From Brugia malayi (taxonomy: Eukaryota; Nematoda; Chromadorea; Rhabditida; Onchocercidae): 64,000 bases of DNA. A program made the position numbers and the translations under genes. The stretch covers positions 9,676,187 to 9,740,186 of the forward strand of contig NW_025062475.1 in assembly GCF_000002995.4 (NCBI RefSeq). Reading direction: 5' to 3'. Shown piece after piece: positions 41,260-53,800 of this stretch (positions within the stretch are counted from its first letter, which is position 1; each line of letters starts with the position of its first letter). Below the pieces are notes generated by a model, which was not told the DNA's origin, did not search any database, and saw nothing but the letters and a program-made list of their open reading frames with translations.

Positions 41260-41840
41260 AATTAAGGGTTTGTTTTAAAAATTATTCCCATGAAATCATT
41301 TTTTATTTGTTTGCTCCTTTTTTTTGGTTTTAATAATAATGTTTCTAATTTTGATCCTTTTTCTTTTATTTTCCTTTTATCGTGGTTCCCTCCTAAGAAA
41401 TAACTGGTAAGAAATTTAATGCAGAATGTTCAAAATTGATTTTGCTTCATTGTTTTTCGACAAATATGATTGTTCTGGAGTAGGAAATCAAAAAAAAAGA
41501 AAAGAAAAAAATGAGACAAACATAGATAAGGATGGAGTAGAAGCAATACTATGTTGCTAGAATCGATCCTACTGCGGTAAATATGAGCGAAAAGAAATTT
41601 TTGGAATGGTCGTTACTAGCAAAGTAAAATTACTTATGTTAAAAAATTATTAAACGTTATCAAAAAAAAAAAAAATCAAAATATTGAAAAAGCTTTCTTT
41701 TGTGCAAGTTTTTTTGAGAGAGAATCATGTCTCTAAAATTTCTTAAAATAATTTTTTTTTTTTAAAAAGACTAAATTTCTCTATGCGAAACCAAATTTTG
41801 ATGCAATCACAGGTAATCATACCTCGAGACAGCTGTCACA
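41260..41840. repeat. Diverged duplicated segment, copy A
   Basis: Shares collinear blocks with 42650-43220: AATTTAATG.AGAATGTT, TTACTTATGTTAAAAAA, CTTTCTTT.GTGCAA, AAAAGACTAAATT and GATG.AATCACA, in the same order and at similar spacing. No coding frame is common to the two copies. This could be an old tandem duplication or two copies of a non-autonomous repeat. Confidence 0.65.
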
Positions 41841-42649
41841 AATTTCGAGTACCGCGAACTTTAAATTAAAGTAATGATTTTATGCGAAAAACTAACTATC
41901 CAAATTGTATTATATCTAAATAAGTGTTAATGTAAACAATATTATGAATCATTTAATTAATCTATTTCCTTATTAAGCCATTTTCTCATCCCTTTTTTGT
42001 TTATTTTGATTTAATTAACGCATCAGATATTTCATAGTACAGTTTTTTTCACCTACCAATTCCTGTATTTGAGAGGATCTATCAAATTTTGTAAACCACT
42101 TCCATCTTGACATATATATATTCTCTTGTATGAGAGATTACTTACTATAAATGTGAAGAAATGAGGAATCCTCATTTTTTCGACCCCAGTAATTACTTCC
42201 TATCCTGTTAAATCTGTCAAAATTTAAGCCAAAGCATTTCGGTGTTATTCCACACTACTGCTACCACATCAAGCCATAATCCACGAGTGAAAAACCTCTC
42301 CAAAAGAATCAAACTTTCGACTGCCCAAATTCGCCACAACAGTAGCCAGTCCAGCACACTGACAATGTAGCATTATAGGAAAGTTTGAAGATAAAACTGC
42401 TGAAAGAAATTACAAACATAGTGAATCTCACAAATACTGAGCTAAACTTCCAAGACTTAATGGCATAGCTATTTCTACTGAAACAATAAACAATGAAAGC
42501 GACAAAAAATGAAATATGCAATCCTCCTTCGGCCATCCGATACAAAGATTACCATACAGACTGGGCAAAAGCTCAGATCAGTAGTTCAAATACAAGAATT
42601 CACGCTTTTTTCATTTCTTCCTGTGTAATCTTTTTTACTTTTTCTTTTC

Positions 42650-43220
42650 GGTAGTTTAGTTTTGGTGATTTCTGTAGTTTTTGTTCAATATTTCTGTTTC
42701 ATTTATTTGCTTTTCTTGAGTTTTAATACCAATAATTTTTCTCCAATGTTAGTTTTTTTTTTCTTTTGTTGCAATCCTTTTCCAATTTTGTTAAGTATGA
42801 GAGATAATTAGGGAATTTAATGTAGAATGTTATAAATTGGTCGTGCTTTGTATTTGGAGTTTTCTACACCAGAACACAGAACATATTGTCCTGATGTAGG
42901 GAACTAGCAAAAGTAAGATAAGAATAGATAAAAATGAAGTTAAAGTTAGCAAAAACGTTGCTCCTCTGAGATCTATTATGAAACTGTTTAAAATGATTCA
43001 CACAACTGATAGAAGTAAATTTACTTATGTTAAAAAAATATCAATCGGTTAGTGCTTTTTACGACTTTCTTTGGTGCAAATTATGCAAAAAAAAAGGAAA
43101 TGATCCTCCTGAAATTTTGATTTTTCTTACAAAAAGCATTAATAAAATTCCATCTCAGCAAAAGACTAAATTCTTTCATTGATGTAATCACAAAATGTGA
43201 GAGCAGTTGCTAATCTCGTA
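42650..43220. repeat. Diverged duplicated segment, copy B
   Basis: Second copy of the segment at 41260-41840, about 1.4 kb further on in the same orientation. The sequence just after it (GACAATATAGCATTATAG, 43226 on, then a TTTCACAAAT block) also recurs at 42361-42440 before it, which suggests a longer repeated unit. Confidence 0.65.
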
Positions 43221-44845
43221 AGCCGACAATATAGCATTATAGATAGGTTGGGAATACAATGGATTTCACAAATTTTGAATTTATATCAGTTATTTTACAG
43301 TTTTTAATTCTAGCTGTTTTGTTGATTATCACATAAAAGAGAAGTAAGACGATTTTATTGAAGCACTTTTATATATTACAGCTTGAATTTGTCGATCAGT
43401 TCAGTGTAGATTTTTTTATAGAAGTCTTAATTGTAGGATGATCAAAAATATGCAAATGATATGATATTAAAGATGAACAGGAATGAAACGAAGGAGATAC
43501 AATTACATCAAATTTTGTCTTCGTCATGGAACCCATCATGAAGTCCAGAAAGTGCTTCTAATGTTTTTGTTGTTTGTGACATTATGGCATAATGAATCGT
43601 CATTTATGCGTTGAATACCAGTCTTCAATTATAATCGGCAATAAGCGAAATAATTATTAGTTAAATATACTAATTCGAATCAGTTGTTCAAATGAGCAGA
43701 TCAGTTCAGGTGTAAGACTGTCACAAAGGATGAGAGATATTATTTCTACTATCTCAATGCAAATGAAAGGACTGAATCATGTCCAGTTAATATGTGATAG
43801 AGTAGCTACTGTAAATCAGTTTTTTCATTAGGACTTGAGAAATTCGAACGCTTAAAATTAGAACCATTTATTTGGTTTCTTATCTTTTTGTTTCTCTTGT
43901 ATTGATCTTCAATTAGACCAAAGTAAAACATCGTGTAGTCTTCAAAGAAAGATTTCACGTATAGGAGGAAGGAATTTATGACTTTTTCATCTTTAGGTCA
44001 ACAAAAACTTCGGGACTTGTAATAGTGTAGGCATATTCCTTTTACGTCTACTATGCCATTATTTCCTGCCGTAACTCGATTTCCTGTCTGTTGTATAACA
44101 ATGCCAAAGAGCTTCATGTCCATTGCATCCATTTTAATGCTTAAATTTTCATATGTTATTTTAATCCACTGTGCTGGTTTCTACTCATTCTTAGTCATCG
44201 TAACTTCTCAACTGGAACTTTTGTATGGATTGGTCAGGTATACTTACATTCTCCCGAGATTTGAATGGTCCAAGATTAGTAAATTGATTACTCTCGTGTC
44301 TTATAATTCACATCCACTTCCATATTCCAACAGATTGCAAAACTTCTAGTAGTGAACTTGTCTAGAAAATCCGAAGAAATCCCACGCAGAAAAATCCTCC
44401 TTTGTTAAATAATCATTACTTTTTCCAAAGCTTTCTTGTTATGCTTTGACTCTTTTGAACAATAGTCATTTCATTTGCTTATTATTCGAATGTGGACGAT
44501 ATACTGACTGGTGTTTGGCAAAAAAGTAAATATTTTTTTTTTTTTTTCATTATTTACACGACAAAATTTTACTGCAAGTCAATCAATACTGCCATTATTG
44601 AAACACAACCTTTCTCATGTCTTGTTTTATTTTTTGCTACTCTTACCAAGTAGGCAACAAAATTTCACCATTTCTAATAACCGTAAGGACCTCACTAAAG
44701 TTAAGATTCGGAAAATATATAACAGTTTAAACAACAATACACACTGTACAACAATAATAATAGTTAGCTAATATCTTAACAGAGTGTTAGATTGAGATCG
44801 CAAATGAACGAACATGTTTAAACATTTAATTGATATATATTTTTT

Positions 44846-47800
44846 TTATAGCAACCTGCTCTTTTCGGATAACTGTCGCCCACTTCGGGGGTTGAATGAA
44901 TTTGTACGTCGTATCAAATTTCTGCAAAATTATATTTTTGATAAAATAATCAAATGTTTCTCTATAGTAAGAGTTATTTGAAGAGTTATAAAAGAAATTT
45001 CTAGTAAGAGTTATAAAAGAAATTTCCAGTAAATTTTTGGTAATATTTAATAAAAAATTTTTAGTAAAAAAAAAATTATTTTCAAACCTGCGATTGAGAA
45101 TGTTAGATGAATTTGTTTGAGGGAAAATTAACGATGAATCAAATGGTTTTGCGAAGTCGTATAATCCTTCGTTGAGATCCTTCAAATGCGAAGCATAACA
45201 ATTGATATTTGTACATCCTCGTTTCCCCCCAGTTACCGAAAATATTCGATTCGGTTTCACTCCTGCACTACTATAAACCGATACATCTTTACTGCTTCCG
45301 TAAGCTGCAGTAATGAATAAACCCATCTCCAAATAGTTTTTCAAATGAAGCACTTTCTGCCTAGAAATGAAAATTTGTAGAATTAATGTAAATGGTCATC
45401 ATTAGTTTGAAAATCCAACTTTATAATTTTTCATAAACGATTCAAAAACTAAAAAAATGACCTGAGAGGATCTGTCGAAAATGATGGAGTAAAAATGAGG
45501 AGACCATGAGGAAAGTTATGAAGTGCAAGCCACAAAGCTACAACTTTATGTTGCATGTCAGGTCTGGCAGTGATATAGATAATGGTGTAGCCCTGAAACA
45601 CATTTCCAAAAATCTGAACTTCAACACAATTGCTTGGTCCTAAGAGAACAGCACACTGACTTTTGTCACCGTTTATTATTTAATCAATCAATTATCTATC
45701 TCGAAACTTTCAATATTTTTCTTTTCGATGAATGAAAGGAAAAAAAGTGACCAACCAAATCATGCCAATATCGTACCACATCAACAACTCCTGGTCGAAC
45801 TCGTGGATCACGTCCCGTAACCGATACTGAAGCAGTAAGTGATCCATCAACACTAAACACTACGAATTGTTCTCCGACTGGTGCCACAGCAACATACAAA
45901 TCCAGAAAAGAATGATCTCCATGCACAATTAATTTCACATAGTGTATTCCAACTGACAATCGCTTTTTAAGCTGCAATAACACATTAAATTTAACTGTTC
46001 AACTAAATTTGATCATTTTTTCATTTTTCACCTATTCTATAGCAATAAGTTGCAAAGTTCATGGAACTAGCAAAAATAGTGCAAATAGAAATTAATATAT
46101 GCCTCTGATTGTTGGGAATTTCACTGCTAACTTAAAAAACCGTCGATAAATTAGAGCAGTGCAATTAGAGTTAAAATTAAAGCAGTTCTTCTATTTATGC
46201 AGACGGTGAAGAAAAAAAAAAGGATAATATGATCGTAAAAAAACCTCAAATGTAATTTTGCCATGGGAATCAGTAATATCTGTTTTAACTAACTGCCAAT
46301 CACCTCCTGTGGGCCGTATATAAACGGAAATATTCTCACGGCTTAAAGCAACTAAGTCCATTGGTCCATAACAAAACCGTGCATGGATAACTTGCTCAGT
46401 TCCTTCTACGCAAATTACGTCATTACCGCTGAAACTCGGTGCCAAATTAGCAATCTGCAAGCAAATCAGTACTCCATTTATTCCCTTTCTTCTATGTTAA
46501 TAATTTAGCCTTTAAACTAAGTTCGAAACAAATTAAGAATATAAGACTTTATTAATAAAAAAAATCTACATATTGAAGACCAAAAATTTGCATTACTTGC
46601 CTTATATTTAGTTCTTTTCTTGTTCCATATTGCAGGACCAAGCTTAATTTCTGATGGAATTTTTGTAATGCTAGCCAAATTTATCGGACGCACACCTTCG
46701 CACTGTAAAAATCGCCTGAAAACATTACCCGTTTTGATAATCATATAAGCACTAATGAATTTAGAATTATTTCGGTATGAGAATACTTCAACAACTTCAT
46801 ATTTCAAACTATAATCTTCTTCCTATCGATTGTTAAAAATGCAACCTACTCCAAAATATAGGGCTCTTATGGTTAACTTCGTTTTTCTGAAACAATCTCC
46901 ATGACACGAAATACCAGTATATAGAGAAAAACTTACGATATCAACTGGACGTTATCTCAGAATGCAAACTGTTTTTCTTTTTTTTCCTAACTGCACATGC
47001 AAATATAATCTTATTTTAAAACGAAAGTTTCGAGGTCAAAAAATTAAACCAACTTGAGGATAAAAGCAGCTACATCATCACTTTCCCAATACGAAGCATG
47101 GAGAACATTGGGAAGAGCTGATGACGGCAAAGTAATCATAGCGTGCGGAGAATGCAGTATGTGATCAATACGATGGTTACCCCAAAGTAATGATGAATCA
47201 AGTATACTATAAGAGAGAAGTCCTTTAAAAGGCTTGCGATTTCAAAAAAAAAGAAAGAAACACAAAATAAAAAGTAAAATACCACCAAATGTGTAACATT
47301 TCGAATTTTTCATGATTTTTCGAGAACATCTCACTATTTAGGAAATATTATTTAAATATATTATATATTAGCATGTAGTTTGTTAGGAGAATACTCACAT
47401 TATTTATAACCCACTCCCACACTAAATACGCACACTGGTTATGGGTTTAATCGATTTTATACTGCTTCCCTCACATTATCACTTTCGGAGGTATATCAAT
47501 CATTTACCCATCATTATTCTCAACAGCATCAGCAGTACCACTGTAACGAGGCATGTCGACGGGTAAAAGCATCGCAAGCTGAGGATTTAATACTGGTTCC
47601 AGCCGGGCACCACATGCATCTATCGAGTAGTAGATGTTGAATAATTGATTGCATTCCAGTGGTTCAGCTTCTACAAAATTTCTTTTTGTTTCTAAATTTC
47701 TTTTAAACTAAAAGAAAATTTTAATTTGAAGCAATTTTTAGCGCAAGCAATTAATTTTTGAAAGCTTTAATAAAATCAGCGTAATAACATATATAGAAAC

Positions 47801-50800
47801 AGAAAAACATGTACCGTAGCCGTGAAATTTCCGATGAATCAAAACAAAAGCCAAGGGACAACCAAGAAGGAATGTCATGCTCGGGTGGAAAACCAGAGAT
47901 TCTTGCACTTCCTGTAATAAATTTGCTTCAATTAAAGTAAAAACTTCAGAAAATATATCGATTAACAACAGAGTGCTATGCATGCAATTACTAGATACCA
48001 ACCCCATTTATTCCCATCTTTGTCTTCAGCATAAAATCTAACACAAATTTAACGGAAATCTGGATTTAAAAGAGAAAAGTAATTTGAAAGTCAGTTACTT
48101 AAAACAAAGCCAGAATGGAGTTACATCGTTTGAAGAAGTTTCTGAATTAGGTGTTGATTGAGGACAATTTCTGAATTTCATGGTCAATGGCACCGATGAA
48201 TTTCGCTGTAACTTATTTACATTTGTCATCCACGCATTTTCTCCAAACTGCAAATTGAAAAAAACAAGATATCCGATAAAAAAGAAGTATCGCATATTTT
48301 TCAAAGAAAATTTAAGCGACCAAATTTGCAAAATACTACATCCAATCAACGGATCTGTAGAATAATGACCAGTGACAAGAAATATGATAGTATTCTGACA
48401 ATCGTTTCTCGAAGCTTGTAGGAATATGTGACGGTATACAGCAGTACTTTTTTCACATTGCACTGGGATATTTTTACACTTTTTTCTAGGCTGCAATAGT
48501 ACGATGTTTGATAAAATTTGATAAAACCTTAGTGATATCAAGTGCTAACAAAAATTCAATCACCTCTTGTCTGTTTTCGTTTGCAATAATATGAGACTTA
48601 GTGGAAAGATTACTGGAATGTCGAGAAACAATTTGATGTGATTGTTGCATATGGCAGTGATTTGCGGAACGTTTTAAACATTCATGCAGCAAAATTCCAC
48701 CCAAGTAATCACCCACGGCAAATATTTCGCCGTTAAAATTTCGTCCAGCATTGGAATGCATAAATTGATTATATGCTTCATTAGCCCGGCGTAACGTATT
48801 CCGAACAGCCTAAAAACGTGCTTAATTTTAAGTTTAAATATAAAGTTTATGTACAACTTAACCAATATAATATTCTAATGTTGTTAATTCTATCCTTACG
48901 CTAATACAGAAATAATTTTTTTTAAGCGAAGCTAGCCATATTTTCTTTATCAATTTCTCACAAATAAAAATTAAAACATGTTTCAGGCTTTCAATCACTA
49001 CAACATTCAATTTACTAGAAATATTACCAAAAAAGCACAACACTAATTATTAACAGTTCAAGACTAAAACAACTTGAAAATCATAATGTTGTGCGAAAAT
49101 CTTGTTCAAATTATTCTGATCTCCAAGCAACAGTTTTTTTATGTTTTATCATTTTAATAATATTCCATTTAATATCAAAATACTGCTGCTTATGCATTCT
49201 ATCACTAGATTTCAAATTTTCATTATTATTCTTCCAGATATTATTCGCATCAAGATATAATGGAACTAGTGTGTCATTAAAATCATTCATCAATCAAAAC
49301 CATAATTCCATTATCCTATTTTTTTTTCATCCCATTTCACATGCAATTTTCATCGCTGTCTATATATTATGGGAATTGCAAAAATTGCAAAAAAAAAAGA
49401 ATGTCGGAAAGAAATATTTTGTGCTAAATTTTGAATTTTTGAACAGGTACAAAATACATGTTCACATGCATATATTAAATCGTACAGCAGCCTTATCTCA
49501 AGCTCTTTGATATGCATTATCAGCCAAGTGTGCAATAGTCTGTATAATTGCTAAAAACTGTGCTATCATTGGTATTGTGTTAAAATTGAATAGTATTATT
49601 TAGATAAGAGGAATCCTTCCCCATATAATTTCCAATCTACCATAGCAAGGCTGATTGAATTTAAATAAAAAATTTTGCGGAAGTTCAAATTCGAATTCAG
49701 TACAAAGATTGACAACAATTTTTTCTTCATAAATCAATGATGAAGATTACCTAATCATTGAAGGTATGAAAACTATTTTCGTCAATCTCTTGAATTTATG
49801 CACTGATTATCCCATAATGTTTTCATTTTAATCCCTGATTACATTTTATATTTATCTCGTTCATATCTCACTTATGAGCTATCTGCTCATTTCTATACAA
49901 TATCTTTCTTTTCTCAATAGTTTCAGTTCAGAACTTTCAAAATTAAATTATTCTAGCAAAATCATCGTATTGATTCTTGCTTTTTTGCTTCCTTTTAAAG
50001 AAGTTAAAGAAATAATAAAGAAAAAAAGCACGCTTAGGTATCATAAAAAAAAAAAAAAAAACAGTTTGGAGTATATTAATTGAAGATGTACAACTCTGAC
50101 TTCTATGTCTCATTATTAAGTCCTCATTTTCGAATGTTTATAAAAACAAACAAAAGCAGTACACTTCTCTCTATCTACTTTCAATGCTAAAGTATCATTT
50201 AATATTTTTGCAATAAAGAACACTAAAAAAGTCACCATTTTTAAATGAATATGTATACATCAAGCATATAAACGATTACACAAGATCACCTATATCGATA
50301 AGTGCTCTTATTGTATTGTACGATTAGGAAACAAACCTCAAAATAATATTGCGATGAAGAAAGAAGTAATGCCAGTGATGGATGAACAAGACCGTATGTA
50401 GGCGTAATTGAGATCAAATGTAAGGCTGTATCGGTGAATTCTTGACCACATGATACTTGTAAAAAATGAACATGTCCTTTCAGATGCTCATAATCTGTTG
50501 AGATCTGTTTTTCCATTGTTAAACGCAAAGAATTCGGATCTGATACATTTTGATCGGTTGAAACCTAGTAAAAAAAAAAGGCAAAATGATACCCATACAT
50601 TACCATCGAAGTAGAAACATAATCTTTTTATATCATTCGTAAGGATGGTAATGCTTTGATTATCTCAAAATCAGTCATCGGAATCACATTCAAATTTAAG
50701 TTTTCTTAAATTCAATCAAACAGTATTGAATAAAGAATAGTTGGTTATTTCCGGTATACAGAGTTTTAAAATCAACGAATCGACTTCAGTAATAATTATA

Positions 50801-53800
50801 TCAAGAATTCAAAGGGTGCTCTCATGTTTCTCTAACAAAACAAACACTGTTGTTTGAAGAGTAAGATGTGTTTCACACATATCTATAGAATTTGAAAAGA
50901 ATATAATATATTTCAGTGAGCAGACTATTTATAACAAACTATTCTTATTAATTCTGACAAATAAATCAGATTATTCAACATTCTTTGAATAAAATTAAGA
51001 ATCTAAACTTGATATACTCAATTTTATTTATAATTTTAACACTTTTCAGCTAGCAAACAGTGAATTTAAAATTAGTCTCTAAAAATTTTATTCAAAAAAC
51101 TCACATCTGAGAAAATATCACCGTAAAACACTATCACAAGCAAGGAAGCATCAGATGTGGTGTTAGCTGCCACCTTCACATCTTGTTCAAGTCTAGGTGA
51201 TAACAGTGTTTCGTGACCACTATGAAGCGATATCTCTGAACTCCATTTTATCAGCGACTGAGAATCCTCTATCATAGGATTACCATCCACACAATCGAAA
51301 TAAATCGACGAAGAAACAGAAATGGACGATCGCGACATTAATTTGGATAAATGTTCTGCTGCCTGAAAATATAGATGGAAAACTTTTTTTTTTTTCAAAT
51401 AGATAAAACTTACTAAGTTTTTAATATGTCACAGCAAATCAATGAAAAAGCTGAAAGTGTGCAGTGGTACACGCAATCCCTTACAAATGACAGATTCCAA
51501 ATGATGATACCATGACATTAAACCATCCTGATTAAATTTTTGATCAATCCTTAGATATCGTTCAGGAATTCCACTCTTCACTTCCTCTTCATGGCACATA
51601 TTCTCAATACGACAAGTAATTAATTTCCGTAAAGTAGACTAAAATTCTGACCCAAAATTGAAACCCTTGAAAAAGACTATTACATCTCGCTCCAATTCGC
51701 GTACATCCTCAAGTGTAAGATCATGCCATTCATCTTGCCATACCCACGCTTGCTTATGAGCCCTTAGCATTGTATTACGCAATGCATGATTATGTATCCA
51801 ACGTTCCGCGCGAGTCTGCAAACCCCAAAATCGAAATTCAACCTGAAATATCCTTTAATGCGATAATTCATTTGATAAAACAAAGTTCTACACGTCCTGT
51901 CAAATTAAATTCCACATTCCTCTTTCTATTGGAAATAATGATTTCTGATGGGAAACGTACTCTGCAAAGTTTATAGGCACACATAATAGGTTTTCCATTT
52001 TTGATGCAGTCATCAATCCAATTTTCTTTCAGCGGCCCGCGACCAGTCTTTATACTATGATATAATTTCGGATCTTCATCAGGAACATAATCATACGATG
52101 ATAACGCATCATTCACAAAATCCATTACATCTACAACGTGAAACTTACATCTCCAACTTTTTTCTAAACATTTTTAAATTAAAAAACGATGGATTTTACG
52201 CCTAAAACTGATTTCATAAACCAAAACGATTTAAAAGAATACTTACACACTTATACAACTGACACAACCAATTTTTCGAATTGAAATAATTCGCTAAATC
52301 AAAAATTAGAAAAAATATTGTTTTTCAAAAAATTTACCAACAATTCGATTTTTCAATTCATCACCGGTAAGCTCGAAAACATTTTCTTGATTACCAGCAT
52401 CATTGTAATATTTCGTCTCCACTTCAATATTGAAACGATCCAAAAATGGAGATGAATAACGTGTTTTCGTATGAGGATATGCATTCCAGGCCTCTTCATG
52501 TGCTTCCAGTGCATTTGTTGGTAGTACGCTGCGTAACCAGACTAACCATAAAAAAAGAATTTATGAAATAATTCGTGGACATTTGCTTCATTATTTTATT
52601 TAATGCATCAAATATCTCCAGCATATCTTTATACATATAAGATTTTTTCAGAAAAAAAAAAATTTAATATCCGATGCAATTTTAATCGCTATAATTTTAA
52701 CAAAATCGCTATGTTGAGACGACACACAAATAATGTTTTGTATTTGATCAGTTTTACACTATCATATTTATGACCTTTAAAATATAACCGTATCCTGTTC
52801 GCAGAAAAAAAAAAGGAATGTATAAACGCTCATTTTATATTTCCTTTATAATTTAAATTTTGAATTTTGAATTTTTTTTCTAATTTTTTTGTTTAATCTT
52901 AATAAAAAAAATTCATTACTTAATCTTGAACAATTGATCAATCTACTGATTTCTCATTCTTAAAATAGGCTACCAATTTGTCTTTGACTCAACAAAAAGG
53001 AATGTGTGGAAAAAGGAACACAAAAGCAGAAAGGAAAAGTGCATGAGCAATTTGTTCGACTACATTGCTGTCAAAATTTCTAACATTTCTGGACATCATA
53101 AAGAATGGAAGAAAATTAAATATGACAACAGCTCTTAGAAAAAGAAAGTGAGGAAGACGATGTTCAATTCGTGTTTTCTTCAAAAAATTGTTCCATGGAA
53201 TTAACGAAGGTACGGTGCTACTAAAGTAATTTGCTTTTGTTCTATTTATGGAAAAGTAACATTGTAAACTTGTAGTAGCTGATTATAACAACTAAAGCAT
53301 ATTTTCTTGGTACATACAAAAAATGTAATAGCATTATGCCATCACTTTTTATGAAATTCATCCATTGAAGTACAAAATACTTACCTGGGATTTTATTGCC
53401 GATATGATAAATTTTAAATGTGTATTGACCAGATCCACCTGGACCATCGCTGTACGGTTTGTTAGTGATAATTTCTACACCACTACCTTCGCCCGAACTT
53501 TCTTGTCGACTTTTTTTCTGCAATTTGTAATTCCTTTAAAGAATAAATGAATCAAGTTTAATTATCAATTATTCTAGAAAGAATTATTTGTTTCGTCATT
53601 ATCTCTTCCTTTTCTAGAATGAAATTTAATTCTAATTCTGGACTTTTACATTAGGCGTACATACTTCATTTTTTCAAATTAAGGTTTCAGTGATGCTGAA
53701 AAAAATTCTTTGTCCCTTTCACCTCGAAATTTCTTCCAAAATTTTGCTTTTTCAATATTGAGAAAATGCCCTTTACTATATTTAGATCATTAGTATTTTT

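Larger units (their letters stand above)
35672..44845. other. 9.2-kb region without a convincing gene
   Basis: No exon chain with consistent phase and recognisable motif was found. The region contains clusters of short local duplications (37.0-38.9 kb), an SL1-like 22-mer with a small ORF (41.0-41.2 kb), and two diverged copies of a segment of several hundred bases (41.26-41.84 and 42.65-43.22 kb). Open frames at 40668-41003, 42309-42545 (-), 44053-44349 and 43998-44132 (-) have no motif that I recognise. Degenerate transposon remnants or species-specific genes cannot be excluded. Confidence 0.5.

Noticed and set aside
42309..42545. Minus ORF with hydrophobic segments
   Set aside because: Considered as a receptor fragment, but no neighbouring exon or conserved motif was found, and part of it recurs in the repeated sequence near 43.2 kb.
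43998..44132. 44-codon minus ORF with polar, coding-like composition
   Set aside because: Looked like a possible transposon or small-protein remnant (IQQTGNRVTAGNNG), but I could not match it to any family.
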